Assembly: GCA_963699345.1 (NCBI GenBank)
Contig: CAVOTL010000005.1
Location: 1,674,001 to 1,738,000 of the forward strand
Reading direction: 5' to 3'
Length of the DNA stretch: 64,000 bases
Source: Bog-756 sp963699345
Lineage (GTDB): Bacteria > Actinomycetota > Acidimicrobiia > Acidimicrobiales > RAAP-2
Position 1 is the stretch's first letter, and each line of letters starts with the position of its first letter. Of this stretch, positions 44,844 to 52,590 are shown piece by piece. Under the pieces are notes generated by a model. It ran no database searches and was not told the DNA's origin. It saw only the letters and a list, made by a program, of their open reading frames with translations. The position numbers were made by a program, and so were the translations under genes.

Positions 44844-44960
44844 CGCACTCCGGCAGCATGCCTCAACTCTTGCACGTCACACCGTTGTGTGTTCAGGGGA
44901 TTTCTACCCGGGAACGTCTACACCCGGTGATCGCCGCGCCCTGGCGCGCACCCGGGCGGA

Positions 44961-45329
44961 TCAGGCGTCGAGGTCCCGGGCTTCCCGGATGTTCCTTACG
45001 GCGAGCGAGCGGGTGATGGCCCACCGTCTCTGGATGTCCTCGACGGACAGGCCCTGTTCGAGGGCGAGGGCGATCATCCGCAGGCGCGCGGCCCGGCGCT
45101 TGCGCTCATAGCCCTGGAGCGACGCAGTCAGCTGGGGCCGCATGCGTTCCGAATTGATCGCGTCGAGCAGCTGCTCGAGCGGTACGTCATGGACCAGCCC
45201 GTCGATCAGCACATCGGTGGCCTGCTCGTTGGCGTGGAGCTCGCGCCGCAGACCATCCGATGCCCGCTGGATCTCGCGCAGTGCGTCCACCACGCGCCCA
45301 CGCTCACCCGAGGCCAAGGGTTCGTCCAT
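44961..45329 (-). CDS. Small HTH-type DNA-binding protein, probable
   Basis: A 122-residue protein. Towards the end LSVEDIQRRWAITRSLAVRN has a helix-turn-helix look; the first half (REIQRASDGLRRELHANEQA) is helical. ATG 45329 has GAGGA upstream. It is divergent from another small HTH protein (45456-45854), and a perfect palindrome lies between them. Function unknown; regulation of the pair is likely. Confidence 0.65.
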   Translation of the reverse strand: MDEPLASGERGRVVDALREIQRASDGLRRELHANEQATDVLIDGLVHDVPLEQLLDAINSERMRPQLTASLQGYERKRRAARLRMIALALEQGLSVEDIQRRWAITRSLAVRNIREARDLDA

Positions 45330-45418
45330 TCCCCAATCCTCGCACGGAGCGGGCGTCCGAGGGGTCGATGCCCGCCGAGGGACGGCACCCCGTTGGCCCC
45401 CACCGCTCCCCGGACCGT

Positions 45419-45448
45419 GAACACACCTGTGTTCGCCTCCGTTATCCT
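45419..45448 (+). promoter_or_regulatory. 16-bp perfect palindrome and -10 box before a small HTH gene
   Basis: gaacacacctgtgttc at 45419-45434 has 7-base perfect arms around CC. TATCCT at 45443-45448 lies just eight bases later and ends seven bases before ATG 45456, which suggests a leaderless transcript with the palindrome over the -35 region. A diverged relative, gtaatcacctgtttac, lies at 45851-45866 over the gene's stop. Confidence 0.5.
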
Positions 45449-45455
45449 GCTGCCC

Positions 45456-45854
45456 ATGGCGGATGAGTTCGAGCAGGTGGCCCTGGACCTCGACAGGTAC
45501 CGGGCGGCTTCGCTCCACCTGATGGATGCCCTGGGCCGTCAACAGGTGGTGATCGAGCAGAGCCTCGGGGTGGCCCGGGACCCGCTCCCCCTCGACGACC
45601 ACATGCGGACGGTCCGGTCGGCCGATCTCCGCCGGGACATGTCCGACCGCCTGCTGGAGTTCGAAACGGCGAGGAAGGACGTCCGCGTCTCGTTGACCTC
45701 GATGCTGCTGGCCCAGGGCAAGAGCGGGGTCGAGGTGGGGGAGCTCTTCGGGATGTCGCGCCAGGCCGCCAGCCGACTGGTCATCGAGGCCCGGGCGCGG
45801 GCCGCCGGACGAGCGTCGCCGGGCCCGTCCCCGGCTCCCGCCGACGATGTGTAA
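45456..45854 (+). CDS. Small HTH-type DNA-binding protein, probable autoregulator
   Basis: A 132-residue protein. After a helical N-terminus, SGVEVGELFGMSRQAASRLV reads as a helix-turn-helix, and an Ala/Pro-rich tail follows. ATG 45456 has no ribosome-binding site but stands seven bases after a -10 box, so it is probably leaderless. The palindrome in its promoter and the divergent HTH gene suggest autoregulation. Target unknown. Confidence 0.7.
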   Translation: MADEFEQVALDLDRYRAASLHLMDALGRQQVVIEQSLGVARDPLPLDDHMRTVRSADLRRDMSDRLLEFETARKDVRVSLTSMLLAQGKSGVEVGELFGMSRQAASRLVIEARARAAGRASPGPSPAPADDV

Positions 45855-45960
45855 TCACCTGTTTACAGATCGGCTAACGTGACCCCGCTCCCGGGTCCGT
45901 CGTAGCTGACGGTCCCGCCACCCGATGCTCCGGGCCCGGGGGTTCCATCCCCGGGGACGG

Positions 45961-46407
45961 TCAGGACGGGGGGACCCCGAGGGCGGTCTTGATGTCCTGG
46001 AGGGCCCGGGCCTCGGCGGGGTCCACATCGACACCGTGCTCACGGTGGGCGGCGGCGACCTTCTCCGACAGGGTGATCACGAATCGCCGGTAGGCACCGA
46101 GCTCCTCCACGTCGGCCTTCGCGGCCACCAGTGCGGTGGCCCGGCCCAGGATCCCGAGCAGCTGCTCCCGGGCCGCCTCCGGAGATCCGGCGTGCACATG
46201 CTCGACCTTGGGGTTGGTGGCGACCACGGCGTCGAGGAGGGCGCTCCGCCCGTGCTCGGCACGGGCCTCGGCGTAGGCCTTGGACATGGCGAACGTCTCC
46301 CGGAACATGCCCCCCTTCGACGCGGTCACCACCAGCATTCCGGCGCTGGTGGGGCCTTCGAGCACCACGCGCCACTCGTCCTCACTGAAATCGGCACGGG
46401 TGGTCAT
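45961..46407 (-). CDS. Conserved hypothetical protein
   Basis: A 148-residue protein with FSEDEWRVVLEGPTSAGMLV at the start, GGMFRETFAMSKAYAEAR next, and a helical end. I have a sense of a recurring bacterial family with this layout but no known function. No signal or membrane helices. ATG 46407 has a GAGGAG box. Confidence 0.7.
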   Translation of the reverse strand: MTTRADFSEDEWRVVLEGPTSAGMLVVTASKGGMFRETFAMSKAYAEARAEHGRSALLDAVVATNPKVEHVHAGSPEAAREQLLGILGRATALVAAKADVEELGAYRRFVITLSEKVAAAHREHGVDVDPAEARALQDIKTALGVPPS

Positions 46408-46568
46408 GGGGAACTCCTCGTCTCGGTGGTCCGGCGACCGCGGGCGCGGCGTGTCCCCAGGATGGCAGAGTCGTACGGTCGACGGTCGGGTGCCGGGCGA
46501 CGGACCGGGTCGAACCGTCGGCGCCGCGCCGCGTACGATCACCCCCGGAGTGGTCACCGGCACCACCC

Positions 46569-47201
46569 GTGGGACCGAGAGCGGGGGTGAGGGCCGTCGA
46601 TCCAGACCCTTCGACGTGGCGGGCCCTCCTCGATGAGCTGGGCCGACTGGACCGGGCGGTCTACGAGGCGGTCGCCGGGACACCGACCCCGTCCCTGGAC
46701 CGCGGCATGACCGTCCTCACCAATGCCGCCAACTATTCGCGCCTTTGGCTCGGCGTGGCCGCGGGCATCGCCGTGGTCGGAGGTCCCCGGGGCCGGCGCG
46801 CCGCCGCCTCCGGGCTGGTCGCCCTCGGCACCACCTCGGCCGTCGCCAACCTGGTCGTCAAGCCACTGGTGCGGAGGTCCCGGCCCGACCGGGTCGCGGC
46901 GGGCCGCCACGAGTCGGTCCGCATGCCGGAATCGACCTCGTTCCCCTCGGGTCACACGGCCTCGGCCTTCGCCTTCGCCCTGGGGGTGGCCGCAGAAGTT
47001 CCCCTGCTGGCCGTGCCCCTGGTCCCGGTGGCCACCGCCGTGGGGTACTCACGCGTGCACAGCGGGGTGCACTTCCCCGGTGACGTGCTCGCCGGGGCCG
47101 TGCTCGGTTCGGTGGTCGGTCTCGTGTCGCCCCGCACCATCCGCCGGGGACCGGCGAGGGGAGGGCTCCACCCGTCACCGCACCCACGACACCGATCCTG
47201 A
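46569..47201 (+). CDS. PAP2-family lipid phosphatase
   Basis: A 210-residue membrane protein. The three phosphatase motifs are present: KPLVRRSRP, PSGHTAS and SRVHSGVHFPGDV, which supply the phosphate-binding Lys/Arg and catalytic His residues. It is the undecaprenyl-diphosphate or phosphatidic acid phosphatase type, working at the outer side of the membrane. The start may be GTG 46569 or GTG 46587 (next to GCGGGG). Ends with a His/Arg-rich tail. Confidence 0.87.
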   Translation: MGPRAGVRAVDPDPSTWRALLDELGRLDRAVYEAVAGTPTPSLDRGMTVLTNAANYSRLWLGVAAGIAVVGGPRGRRAAASGLVALGTTSAVANLVVKPLVRRSRPDRVAAGRHESVRMPESTSFPSGHTASAFAFALGVAAEVPLLAVPLVPVATAVGYSRVHSGVHFPGDVLAGAVLGSVVGLVSPRTIRRGPARGGLHPSPHPRHRS

Positions 47202-47260
47202 GGTCACGGTCCCGGGTCGGTCCGCCAGGCGATGTCCGCGGAGGCTGCCACACTGGCGCC

Positions 47261-48010
47261 ATGGCGAAAATCGTGATGGTGCACGGTGCCGGCAACTCCC
47301 TGTGGGGCCCCGCATCGATCAAGGCACGCTGGTACCCGGCGCTGGCCGACGGCCTGGCGTGGCACGGCGTCGAGGTCGATGCGGCCGACGTCGAGGTGGC
47401 GTTCTACGGCGACCTCTTCCGCAAGGACCCCGAACGTGGCTACGACCCCGATCTCGACCTCGCCGGACTCCTGTCCAACGTCACCGGACTGGCCTCGGCC
47501 CACGACACCGACGTCGACCTGGACGAACTCGTGAAGATGCTCGCCGACCAGCACCTCGACCGACTGCTGGCCCAGGCCGCCGCCTATCTCGAGCACCAGG
47601 AGATCAGGGAGCAGGCGAGGGCGAGGGTCGAGGCCCTGGTCGGCCCCGACACCGTGGCCGTGGTGGCCCACTCGCTCGGCACCGTGGTGGCCTACGAGAC
47701 CCTGGCCCGGCACCCCGAGTGGGACGTGGCCGGGCTCGTCACCCTGGGCTCACCCCTCGGGGGACCACGCATCCTGGACCTGCTCGAGCCCGGCCCGGTG
47801 GACGGACGCGGCCGGTTCCCCAGCGGCACCCGGAGCTGGGTCAACATCCGCAATGCCGACGACCCGGCGTGCATCCGCTCGATCCCCGACGTGTTCGACG
47901 GCGCGGTCACCGAACGCCTCGTCGACAACGGCCACCGCGTCCACGATCCGGAGCCGTACCTCAACAACGCCACCACCGGGGCCGCCGTGGCGGAGCTGTT
48001 GACCGCCTGA
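47261..48010 (+). CDS. Alpha/beta-hydrolase-like protein
   Basis: A 249-residue protein: KIVMVHGAGNSLWGP at the start, nucleophile elbow VVAHSLGTVVAY with the Ser, and NGHRVHDPEPYLN near the end with a candidate catalytic His. This fits an esterase or serine hydrolase without lid. No signal, so cytosolic. Substrate unknown. Confidence 0.78.
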   Translation: MAKIVMVHGAGNSLWGPASIKARWYPALADGLAWHGVEVDAADVEVAFYGDLFRKDPERGYDPDLDLAGLLSNVTGLASAHDTDVDLDELVKMLADQHLDRLLAQAAAYLEHQEIREQARARVEALVGPDTVAVVAHSLGTVVAYETLARHPEWDVAGLVTLGSPLGGPRILDLLEPGPVDGRGRFPSGTRSWVNIRNADDPACIRSIPDVFDGAVTERLVDNGHRVHDPEPYLNNATTGAAVAELLTA

Positions 48011-48034
48011 GCGGGTCCACCGGCGAGCGGCGGG

Positions 48035-48205
48035 TCAACCCTCGACGGGTGGACCGTCCTCCTCGGCAACGTCACGCGGATCCTCCCCCGCCCAACCGAC
48101 CGGCGGGTCGCTGGCCGGAAAGCTCTCGTCGATCCGCTCGTCCAGAGGGTCGGCGTACGGCGCCCCGCCCTCCGCCGGCGACCCGCCGTCGGTTCGGTCT
48201 CCCAT
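48035..48205 (-). CDS. Small acidic protein with DERIDESFPASDPP motif
   Basis: A 56-residue protein. From ATG 48205, with a perfect AAGGAGGG box, it reads MGDRTDGGSPAEGG and then DPLDERIDESFPASDPPVGW, ending in VEG. The ESFPASDPP motif recurs in small bacterial proteins of unknown function. It is acidic, likely unstructured outside this motif. Confidence 0.72.
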   Translation of the reverse strand: MGDRTDGGSPAEGGAPYADPLDERIDESFPASDPPVGWAGEDPRDVAEEDGPPVEG

Positions 48206-48239
48206 CGGCACTTCCCTCCTTCCCGGGGCCCCGGGGGCC

Positions 48240-49355
48240 CTATCGGGTCATCGGCCGGCCCCGGAGCGCCGTCCGTCGCATCTCGGCGACCGCCCCGTCC
48301 AGCTCGCCGATGGCGTCCGTCAGCCCGCGCACCGCGAACTCGTCGCTGCCCAGGCGCTCGAGCAGACCGGTGAGGGTCAGCCCCACCGAGAACAACTGGC
48401 GCACCACCGAGTCCAGCCGCGCCAGGAGGTCCTCCACGTCGGCGGTCCGCCCCGTCGCTCCCCGGGGCGCGGCGGCGGAGGCGGCCGCCGCCACCAGCAC
48501 CCCGGTGCCGAGCCACAGGGGCACCGGACCCGAGGACATCCGGATCCGTATCGACCGTCCGTCCGGGCACAGCCCGACGGCCTCACGGCTCGAGAACGGC
48601 GCGTCGCTCCAGGGACGCACGGTCCCGGTGGCGCCGACCGACACCCCGTCCCAGGCGGCGGAGAAGAGGGTCTCCAGGGGACGACCGAGCAGGCCCCCGG
48701 GACGCTCCCCGAAGAGGGCGTCGGCCTGCGGGTTGGCGACGATCACCCGACCGCGGTCGTCGGACAGCACGAGCGCACAGGGGACCAGCGTCATGACCGT
48801 CTGGGCGAAACCGTCACCGAGCCGGTCGCGCCCGTAGGGACCCACCGACTCCGGCGCCCCACCGCACGCATCGGTCCCCGGTCCCGCCCGGCTGTCGCCG
48901 GACCCGGCGGTGGGCGGGGTCTGGGTGCGGGCGAGCGACAGGGTCACCGTCGCGCCCACGCACCGCCCGTCGTCTCCCAGCCGGGAGGAGACGAGCAGGT
49001 CGAACCACCTCCAACCGTCCGGCGCATGACACGGGACCTCCACCGCCAGCGGGGCCGGCAGGTCGCCCCGCAGGGCGGCCCGCACCGCCCCCCCGACCTG
49101 GACGGCCACCGGGTCGTCGTCCGCGTCGCACACGTCGAGGTACGACACCCCGACGCCGCACCGTGCCGGGTCACCGTCGTTGCCCGCGCAGAACCGCTCC
49201 CACGCGGGGTTGACCGCCACGATGCGCCCGGAGCGGTCGAGGAGCGCCACTTCCACGGACGACGTCGGCGCCATGACCACGACGTCGTCCCGGTCCACGG
49301 CGTACGGAGCCACGCCGACGTCCACGGACACCGAAGCCGGTTCCCGCTGGTCCAT
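48240..49355 (-). CDS. Double-PAS protein with a degenerate histidine-kinase dimerisation helix
   Basis: A 371-residue protein. PAS 1 has VALLDRSGRIVAVNPAWERF and DGWRWFDLLVS; PAS 2 has CALVLSDDRGRVIVANPQAD and FGERPGGLLGRPL. The C-terminal about 65 residues, with LDSVVRQLFSVGLTLTGLLE and later EMRRTALRGR, align by eye with the dimerisation helices of DevS/HisKA_3-type kinases (HDxVIQRLFAIGL). The phosphoacceptor His is replaced by Leu and no ATPase domain follows. The protein thus cannot be a kinase by itself and may dimerise with another sensor. ATG 49355 was chosen because PAS 1 follows; a longer frame is low-complexity. Confidence 0.72.
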   Translation of the reverse strand: MDQREPASVSVDVGVAPYAVDRDDVVVMAPTSSVEVALLDRSGRIVAVNPAWERFCAGNDGDPARCGVGVSYLDVCDADDDPVAVQVGGAVRAALRGDLPAPLAVEVPCHAPDGWRWFDLLVSSRLGDDGRCVGATVTLSLARTQTPPTAGSGDSRAGPGTDACGGAPESVGPYGRDRLGDGFAQTVMTLVPCALVLSDDRGRVIVANPQADALFGERPGGLLGRPLETLFSAAWDGVSVGATGTVRPWSDAPFSSREAVGLCPDGRSIRIRMSSGPVPLWLGTGVLVAAAASAAAPRGATGRTADVEDLLARLDSVVRQLFSVGLTLTGLLERLGSDEFAVRGLTDAIGELDGAVAEMRRTALRGRPMTR

Positions 49356-49647
49356 CTTCCACTCCCCGTCGGGCCGACGACCGTCGCGAGCTGCGACCAG
49401 CCGACCCTGGGCCCGCACCGGGCCCACCCGACCGTACCCGCCCCCCGGGGGCAGGGCAACGGCCAGTGTCGGGATCGTCACCCCGTCACCGACCGGCGGT
49501 GCCGGCGCCCCGACCCGCGGCCGACCCCCCATCCGAGACCGCCGAGCGTGGTGGCTTCACGCCGGCCAGACGCCAACTCCGCCGTCCCCGGCCCAAAAAC
49601 ACACGTAGCGCGGTGGTGACTTGCTTCACCCCGACGGAAGGCAGACC
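49356..49647. other. Intergenic spacer between divergent genes
   Basis: About 290 bases between the PAS gene and the small ORF/HTH gene. A ggtga...tcacc inverted repeat lies at 49615-49630, but no clear promoter boxes or coding sequence can be supported. Confidence 0.5.
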
Positions 49648-49704
49648 ATGGGATCAGACCCGCCGAGCGGTACGGCGGCACTTGGAGAGTGCGAACCACG
49701 ATGA
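49648..49704 (+). CDS. Short upstream ORF (18 aa) overlapping an HTH gene
   Basis: ATG 49648 has a GGAAGG box six bases upstream and encodes 18 residues (MGSDPPSGTA...), with its TGA overlapping the next ATG as ATGA. A leader peptide is possible; a short protein of its own is unlikely. Confidence 0.35.
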   Translation: MGSDPPSGTAALGECEPR

Positions 49705-49973
49705 AACCCCAGACCCTCGGTGACGCGCTGGACGTGCAGATGGAGGCGCGGGACGACTCCCCGGAGGTGGCGGCACTCGCCCTCGGCATCACGACCGACG
49801 AGTTGGCGGAATGGCTGGGGGACGAGCGTCTACCGGGCCCCGACCAGGCCGCAGGGGTCATCCGGTACCTGGACGTGGACGGGACGCACTACCGCGGCCT
49901 GTGCCTGCGCAGCCAGATGCGTCGGGTCCAGACGTCGATCCGTAGCAGGCCGCCCATGCCACGCTCCGCCTGA
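49701..49973 (+). CDS. Small XRE-like HTH protein, probable
   Basis: A 90-residue protein. The core SPEVAALALGITTDELAEWL followed by PDQAAGVIRYLDVD resembles the five-helix Cro/XRE fold with the recognition turn LGITTDELAEWLGDE. A basic C-terminus ends in PPMPRSA. ATG 49701 is coupled to the short frame upstream. Function as a small regulator is inferred. Confidence 0.68.
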   Translation: MKPQTLGDALDVQMEARDDSPEVAALALGITTDELAEWLGDERLPGPDQAAGVIRYLDVDGTHYRGLCLRSQMRRVQTSIRSRPPMPRSA

Positions 49974-50003
49974 CCGGGTCCGGAGCCCCTCCCCCGGCCG
50001 GCG

Positions 50004-50843
50004 TCACGTCGCCGCAGCTAGCTCCGGTACCCCGTCGGCCGCGGACCCGTGATGCCCCACCAGGTCGAGGAAGCGCCCCCGACCGCGCCGGGCCACGCGG
50101 AACCACTCCACCTCGAAGAGATGGTGGAAGGCGCCGGCCGGCAGCCCCATGAACGACGGCGCCTCGAGCACCTGGCTGGAGTGGGCGGCCACCGCCGCGA
50201 GCTTGACGGGCAGGTGGCGCGCCACGTCGACCCGGACCAGGTCGGGGCCGTCGTCCACCCCGATCTGCTCGGTGAGCGCCGATGACCACAGGGAGCCGTC
50301 CAGTCCGCGCCCGACCAGATCGTGCCGCATCCGGCGTAGCGCACCACGGTCGAGGGTGGCCTCGTAGAGCTCGCACTCGGTGCCGACCACACTGCGGGAC
50401 GCGATCTCGTGGACCTGGACGTGGTCGATGTGCCCGTAGATGCCATTGGCGTCGTAACTGGTGAGCGCGGTCGCCCCCTCGTCCACCAGGATGGCCCGTA
50501 CGGCGGTGGCGGCGCCGTCGAGGTGGGCCGCGGCCAGGCTCCCGGATGCCAGTCCACGGGCCTGCGCCCCGCGGGTGGCGGTCGGGGCCTCGTATCCGGA
50601 GTCCCCGAAGCCGAGGAACTCGACGCGCTCGATCCCGAGGATGGCCGCGGCGGCCCGGACCTCGATCCGGCGGTGACGGCCGAGGTCGGCTCCGGTGCCC
50701 GGGAGGCGGGCCCCCCGGTCGCCGTCGGTGGCCACGACGAGCACGACCCGCCACCCCGACTCGACCGCCGTCACGATCGTGCCCCCGGTGAAGATGGACT
50801 CGTCGTCGGGGTGGGCGTGCAACGCCACGAGGACCGGTCTCAT
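50004..50843 (-). CDS. PIG-L/LmbE-type deacetylase
   Basis: A 279-residue protein with the zinc motif AHPDDE near the start and IYGHIDHVQVH later, which together give the His/Asp/His metal site of N-acetylglucosamine deacetylases. In actinobacteria this family includes MshB and Mca of mycothiol synthesis and detoxification. Placed last in an operon with a cysteine dioxygenase and a rhodanese, a role in thiol or cysteine-conjugate metabolism is plausible. ATG 50843 overlaps the rhodanese stop as ATGA. Confidence 0.88.
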   Translation of the reverse strand: MRPVLVALHAHPDDESIFTGGTIVTAVESGWRVVLVVATDGDRGARLPGTGADLGRHRRIEVRAAAAILGIERVEFLGFGDSGYEAPTATRGAQARGLASGSLAAAHLDGAATAVRAILVDEGATALTSYDANGIYGHIDHVQVHEIASRSVVGTECELYEATLDRGALRRMRHDLVGRGLDGSLWSSALTEQIGVDDGPDLVRVDVARHLPVKLAAVAAHSSQVLEAPSFMGLPAGAFHHLFEVEWFRVARRGRGRFLDLVGHHGSAADGVPELAAAT

Positions 50844-51238
50844 CCCACCGCCTCCGAACGGTCCCGGCCGGTCGCGTCCCACCGGAGCCAGGCCAGGAAC
50901 CCGCCGTCGAGGTCCGCCGCCCGTGAGAATCCGAGGTCCGCCAGGGATGCCGCCGCCAGACTGGAGGCGTAGCCCGCCGAGCAGACCACGACGATCCGCT
51001 GGTCGAGGTCCGTCACCCCGGGGATCCGGTGGTCGCCGGCGGGATCGAGGCGCCACTCGAGCACGTTGCGTTCGATGACCACGGCATCGGGCAGTGCGCC
51101 CTCCGTCCGCCGCTGGGCCTCGGGACGGATGTCCACGACCAGCCCGCCCCGTTCGACCACGTCGGCCAGGTCCTCCGGGCCGACCCGGTCGATCCGGTTC
51201 CGGGCCGCCGCCAGCAGTTGGTCGACACCGCCGGTCAC
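50840..51238 (-). CDS. Rhodanese-domain protein
   Basis: A 132-residue single rhodanese domain: LVVDIRPEAQRRTEGALPDA, the active-site loop VVCSAGYASS with the catalytic Cys, and DLDGGFLAWLRWD at the end. Rhodaneses move sulfane sulfur. GTG 51238 overlaps the cysteine dioxygenase stop (GTGA). It probably handles sulfur released from cysteine or thiols in this operon. Confidence 0.9.
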   Translation of the reverse strand: MTGGVDQLLAAARNRIDRVGPEDLADVVERGGLVVDIRPEAQRRTEGALPDAVVIERNVLEWRLDPAGDHRIPGVTDLDQRIVVVCSAGYASSLAAASLADLGFSRAADLDGGFLAWLRWDATGRDRSEAVG

Positions 51239-51729
51239 CGGACGCCGCCCGGCGTCCGGTAGTCCTCCGAGCGCACGGCCACGAGGACCGAGCCGTCCCG
51301 GGGCTCGAAGAACGTCATGGTCGCCAGCACGGGCGAATAGACGTGCACGCTGAGGGCCGGCCCGCGGCCGAGGTTGGCCAGGTCGTGCACGTGACCGGGC
51401 CCGAACTCCAGGTGATCGTGCCGGCCGAGGACACGGGAGCGCATGGTCAGGGAGCCGTCGACGTCGTGACTCACCGACGTCTCCACCAGAGAGCCCGCCA
51501 CCACCACGACGGCACCGGCCGAATCGCCGTGGTCGTGCAGTTCGATGGACCCGCCCTCGGGCCAGGCGATGACGAAGGCCTCGTAGCGATCGGTGGCGGC
51601 GACGGTGTGCCAGGTCCGCTTTTCGGGATGGTGGAGACCCGGCCAGTCGCCGGCGGTGCGGGCCACACCTTCGGCGATCGTCCGCAGTCCCGCCGTGTCG
51701 ACGGCCCGTCCGGCCAGGGTGTCGGTCAT
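51235..51729 (-). CDS. Cysteine dioxygenase family cupin
   Basis: A 164-residue cupin. The motifs SIELHDHGDSAGAVVVVAGS and PGHVHDLANLGRG give the three metal His residues of thiol dioxygenases (two in HDH, one in HVH), and SVHVYSP continues the barrel. Such enzymes oxidise cysteine to cysteine sulfinate with Fe(II). ATG 51729 is preferred; a longer start at 51774 (TTG) would lie over the -10 box. It is the first gene of the operon. Confidence 0.88.
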   Translation of the reverse strand: MTDTLAGRAVDTAGLRTIAEGVARTAGDWPGLHHPEKRTWHTVAATDRYEAFVIAWPEGGSIELHDHGDSAGAVVVVAGSLVETSVSHDVDGSLTMRSRVLGRHDHLEFGPGHVHDLANLGRGPALSVHVYSPVLATMTFFEPRDGSVLVAVRSEDYRTPGGVR

Positions 51730-51773
51730 CGGGCTGTCCGGGCGGGGTGCGGGGCCGGTTCGGTCATCGGCCA

Positions 51774-51803
51774 ATACTAGATAAAACCGACCGACTTAGT
51801 CAA
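51774..51803 (-). promoter_or_regulatory. Promoter of the cysteine dioxygenase operon
   Basis: On the minus strand TTGACT at 51803-51798 and TAGTAT at 51779-51774 are 18 bases apart, a near-consensus vegetative promoter in an AT-richer stretch. The palindrome gacttagtc overlaps the -35 box and could bind a regulator. Confidence 0.65.
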
Positions 51804-51825
51804 GAATCGACAGGGGGCCCCGACC

Positions 51826-52515
51826 TCAGTCGATCGGGGCCGGCCACCCGGCCCCGCCGATGGCGGCGGCACCCAGGATCACCAACACCATGGCGACGGC
51901 CAGCGGCCACTCCACCCCGTGCTTCTGCAGCAACGCGCCCACCACCGCCCCGCCGAAGATGCAGGTGACGGTGGCCGCCCGTCGACCGGCCCGGGGTGTC
52001 GGGACCCCGAAGGCCACGACGTCGGCGGCCAGCGAGCCGAGGCTGGTGGTCAGGACCGTCGTGTTGGCCTCGGTGATGCCCATCCGGCGCACCGTGGCGT
52101 TCTGGACGCCCATGGCGAACGCCAGCAGCGCGACCAGCAGGTCCCGCCGTCCGTCGACCTCGACCGACCCCACCGACGACACTGCCAGGGCGGCGGCCAC
52201 GGCGATCAGCTCCATCGCCAGTCCGAAGTGGAGATGGGCCTGACGGCCGCGCCGGCCGGCCGCCACCGATCCGATCAGCGCCCCGGCCACGAAGCCCACC
52301 AGGGCGACGACGAAGCCCTGGGAGCTCGCGCCCCCGCCGAGTGACGTCCCGGTCAGGGAGAACGCCAGGAGCAGGACGTTGCCGGTCATGTTGGCGGTGA
52401 AGGTGCGGCCGAGGTCGAGGAAGCTGGTGGCGTCGAGGACGCCGGTCGCCCCGGTCAGGAGGCAGAGCCCCGCGAGCAGCCACCCGTCGACGCGGGTGCC
52501 CGGGGGTCGAGCCAT
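51826..52515 (-). CDS. DUF1275 (YoaK-type) membrane protein
   Basis: A 229-residue protein with about six membrane helices. The family pattern is clear: ATGVLDATSFLDLGRTFTAN-M-TGN at the start and MGVQNATVRRMGITEANTTV in the middle. Function is not known for the family; a transporter is likely. ATG 52515 is the first Met. Confidence 0.88.
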   Translation of the reverse strand: MARPPGTRVDGWLLAGLCLLTGATGVLDATSFLDLGRTFTANMTGNVLLLAFSLTGTSLGGGASSQGFVVALVGFVAGALIGSVAAGRRGRQAHLHFGLAMELIAVAAALAVSSVGSVEVDGRRDLLVALLAFAMGVQNATVRRMGITEANTTVLTTSLGSLAADVVAFGVPTPRAGRRAATVTCIFGGAVVGALLQKHGVEWPLAVAMVLVILGAAAIGGAGWPAPID

Positions 52516-52590
52516 CCCGTCAACGTACCGCCGGCGTCCGCGCCCGGGCGCCCGCCGGGATGGAGGGGGCGGCTGTGGGGCCCCGGAACG

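Noticed and set aside
45419..45434. LexA/SOS box
   Set aside because: The GAAC and GTTC halves are eight bases apart; actinobacterial LexA boxes have four.
46723..48837. 704-codon plus-strand frame
   Set aside because: It overlaps the PAP2 phosphatase and hydrolase genes, which have family motifs in other frames, and its own sequence is Pro/Arg-rich.
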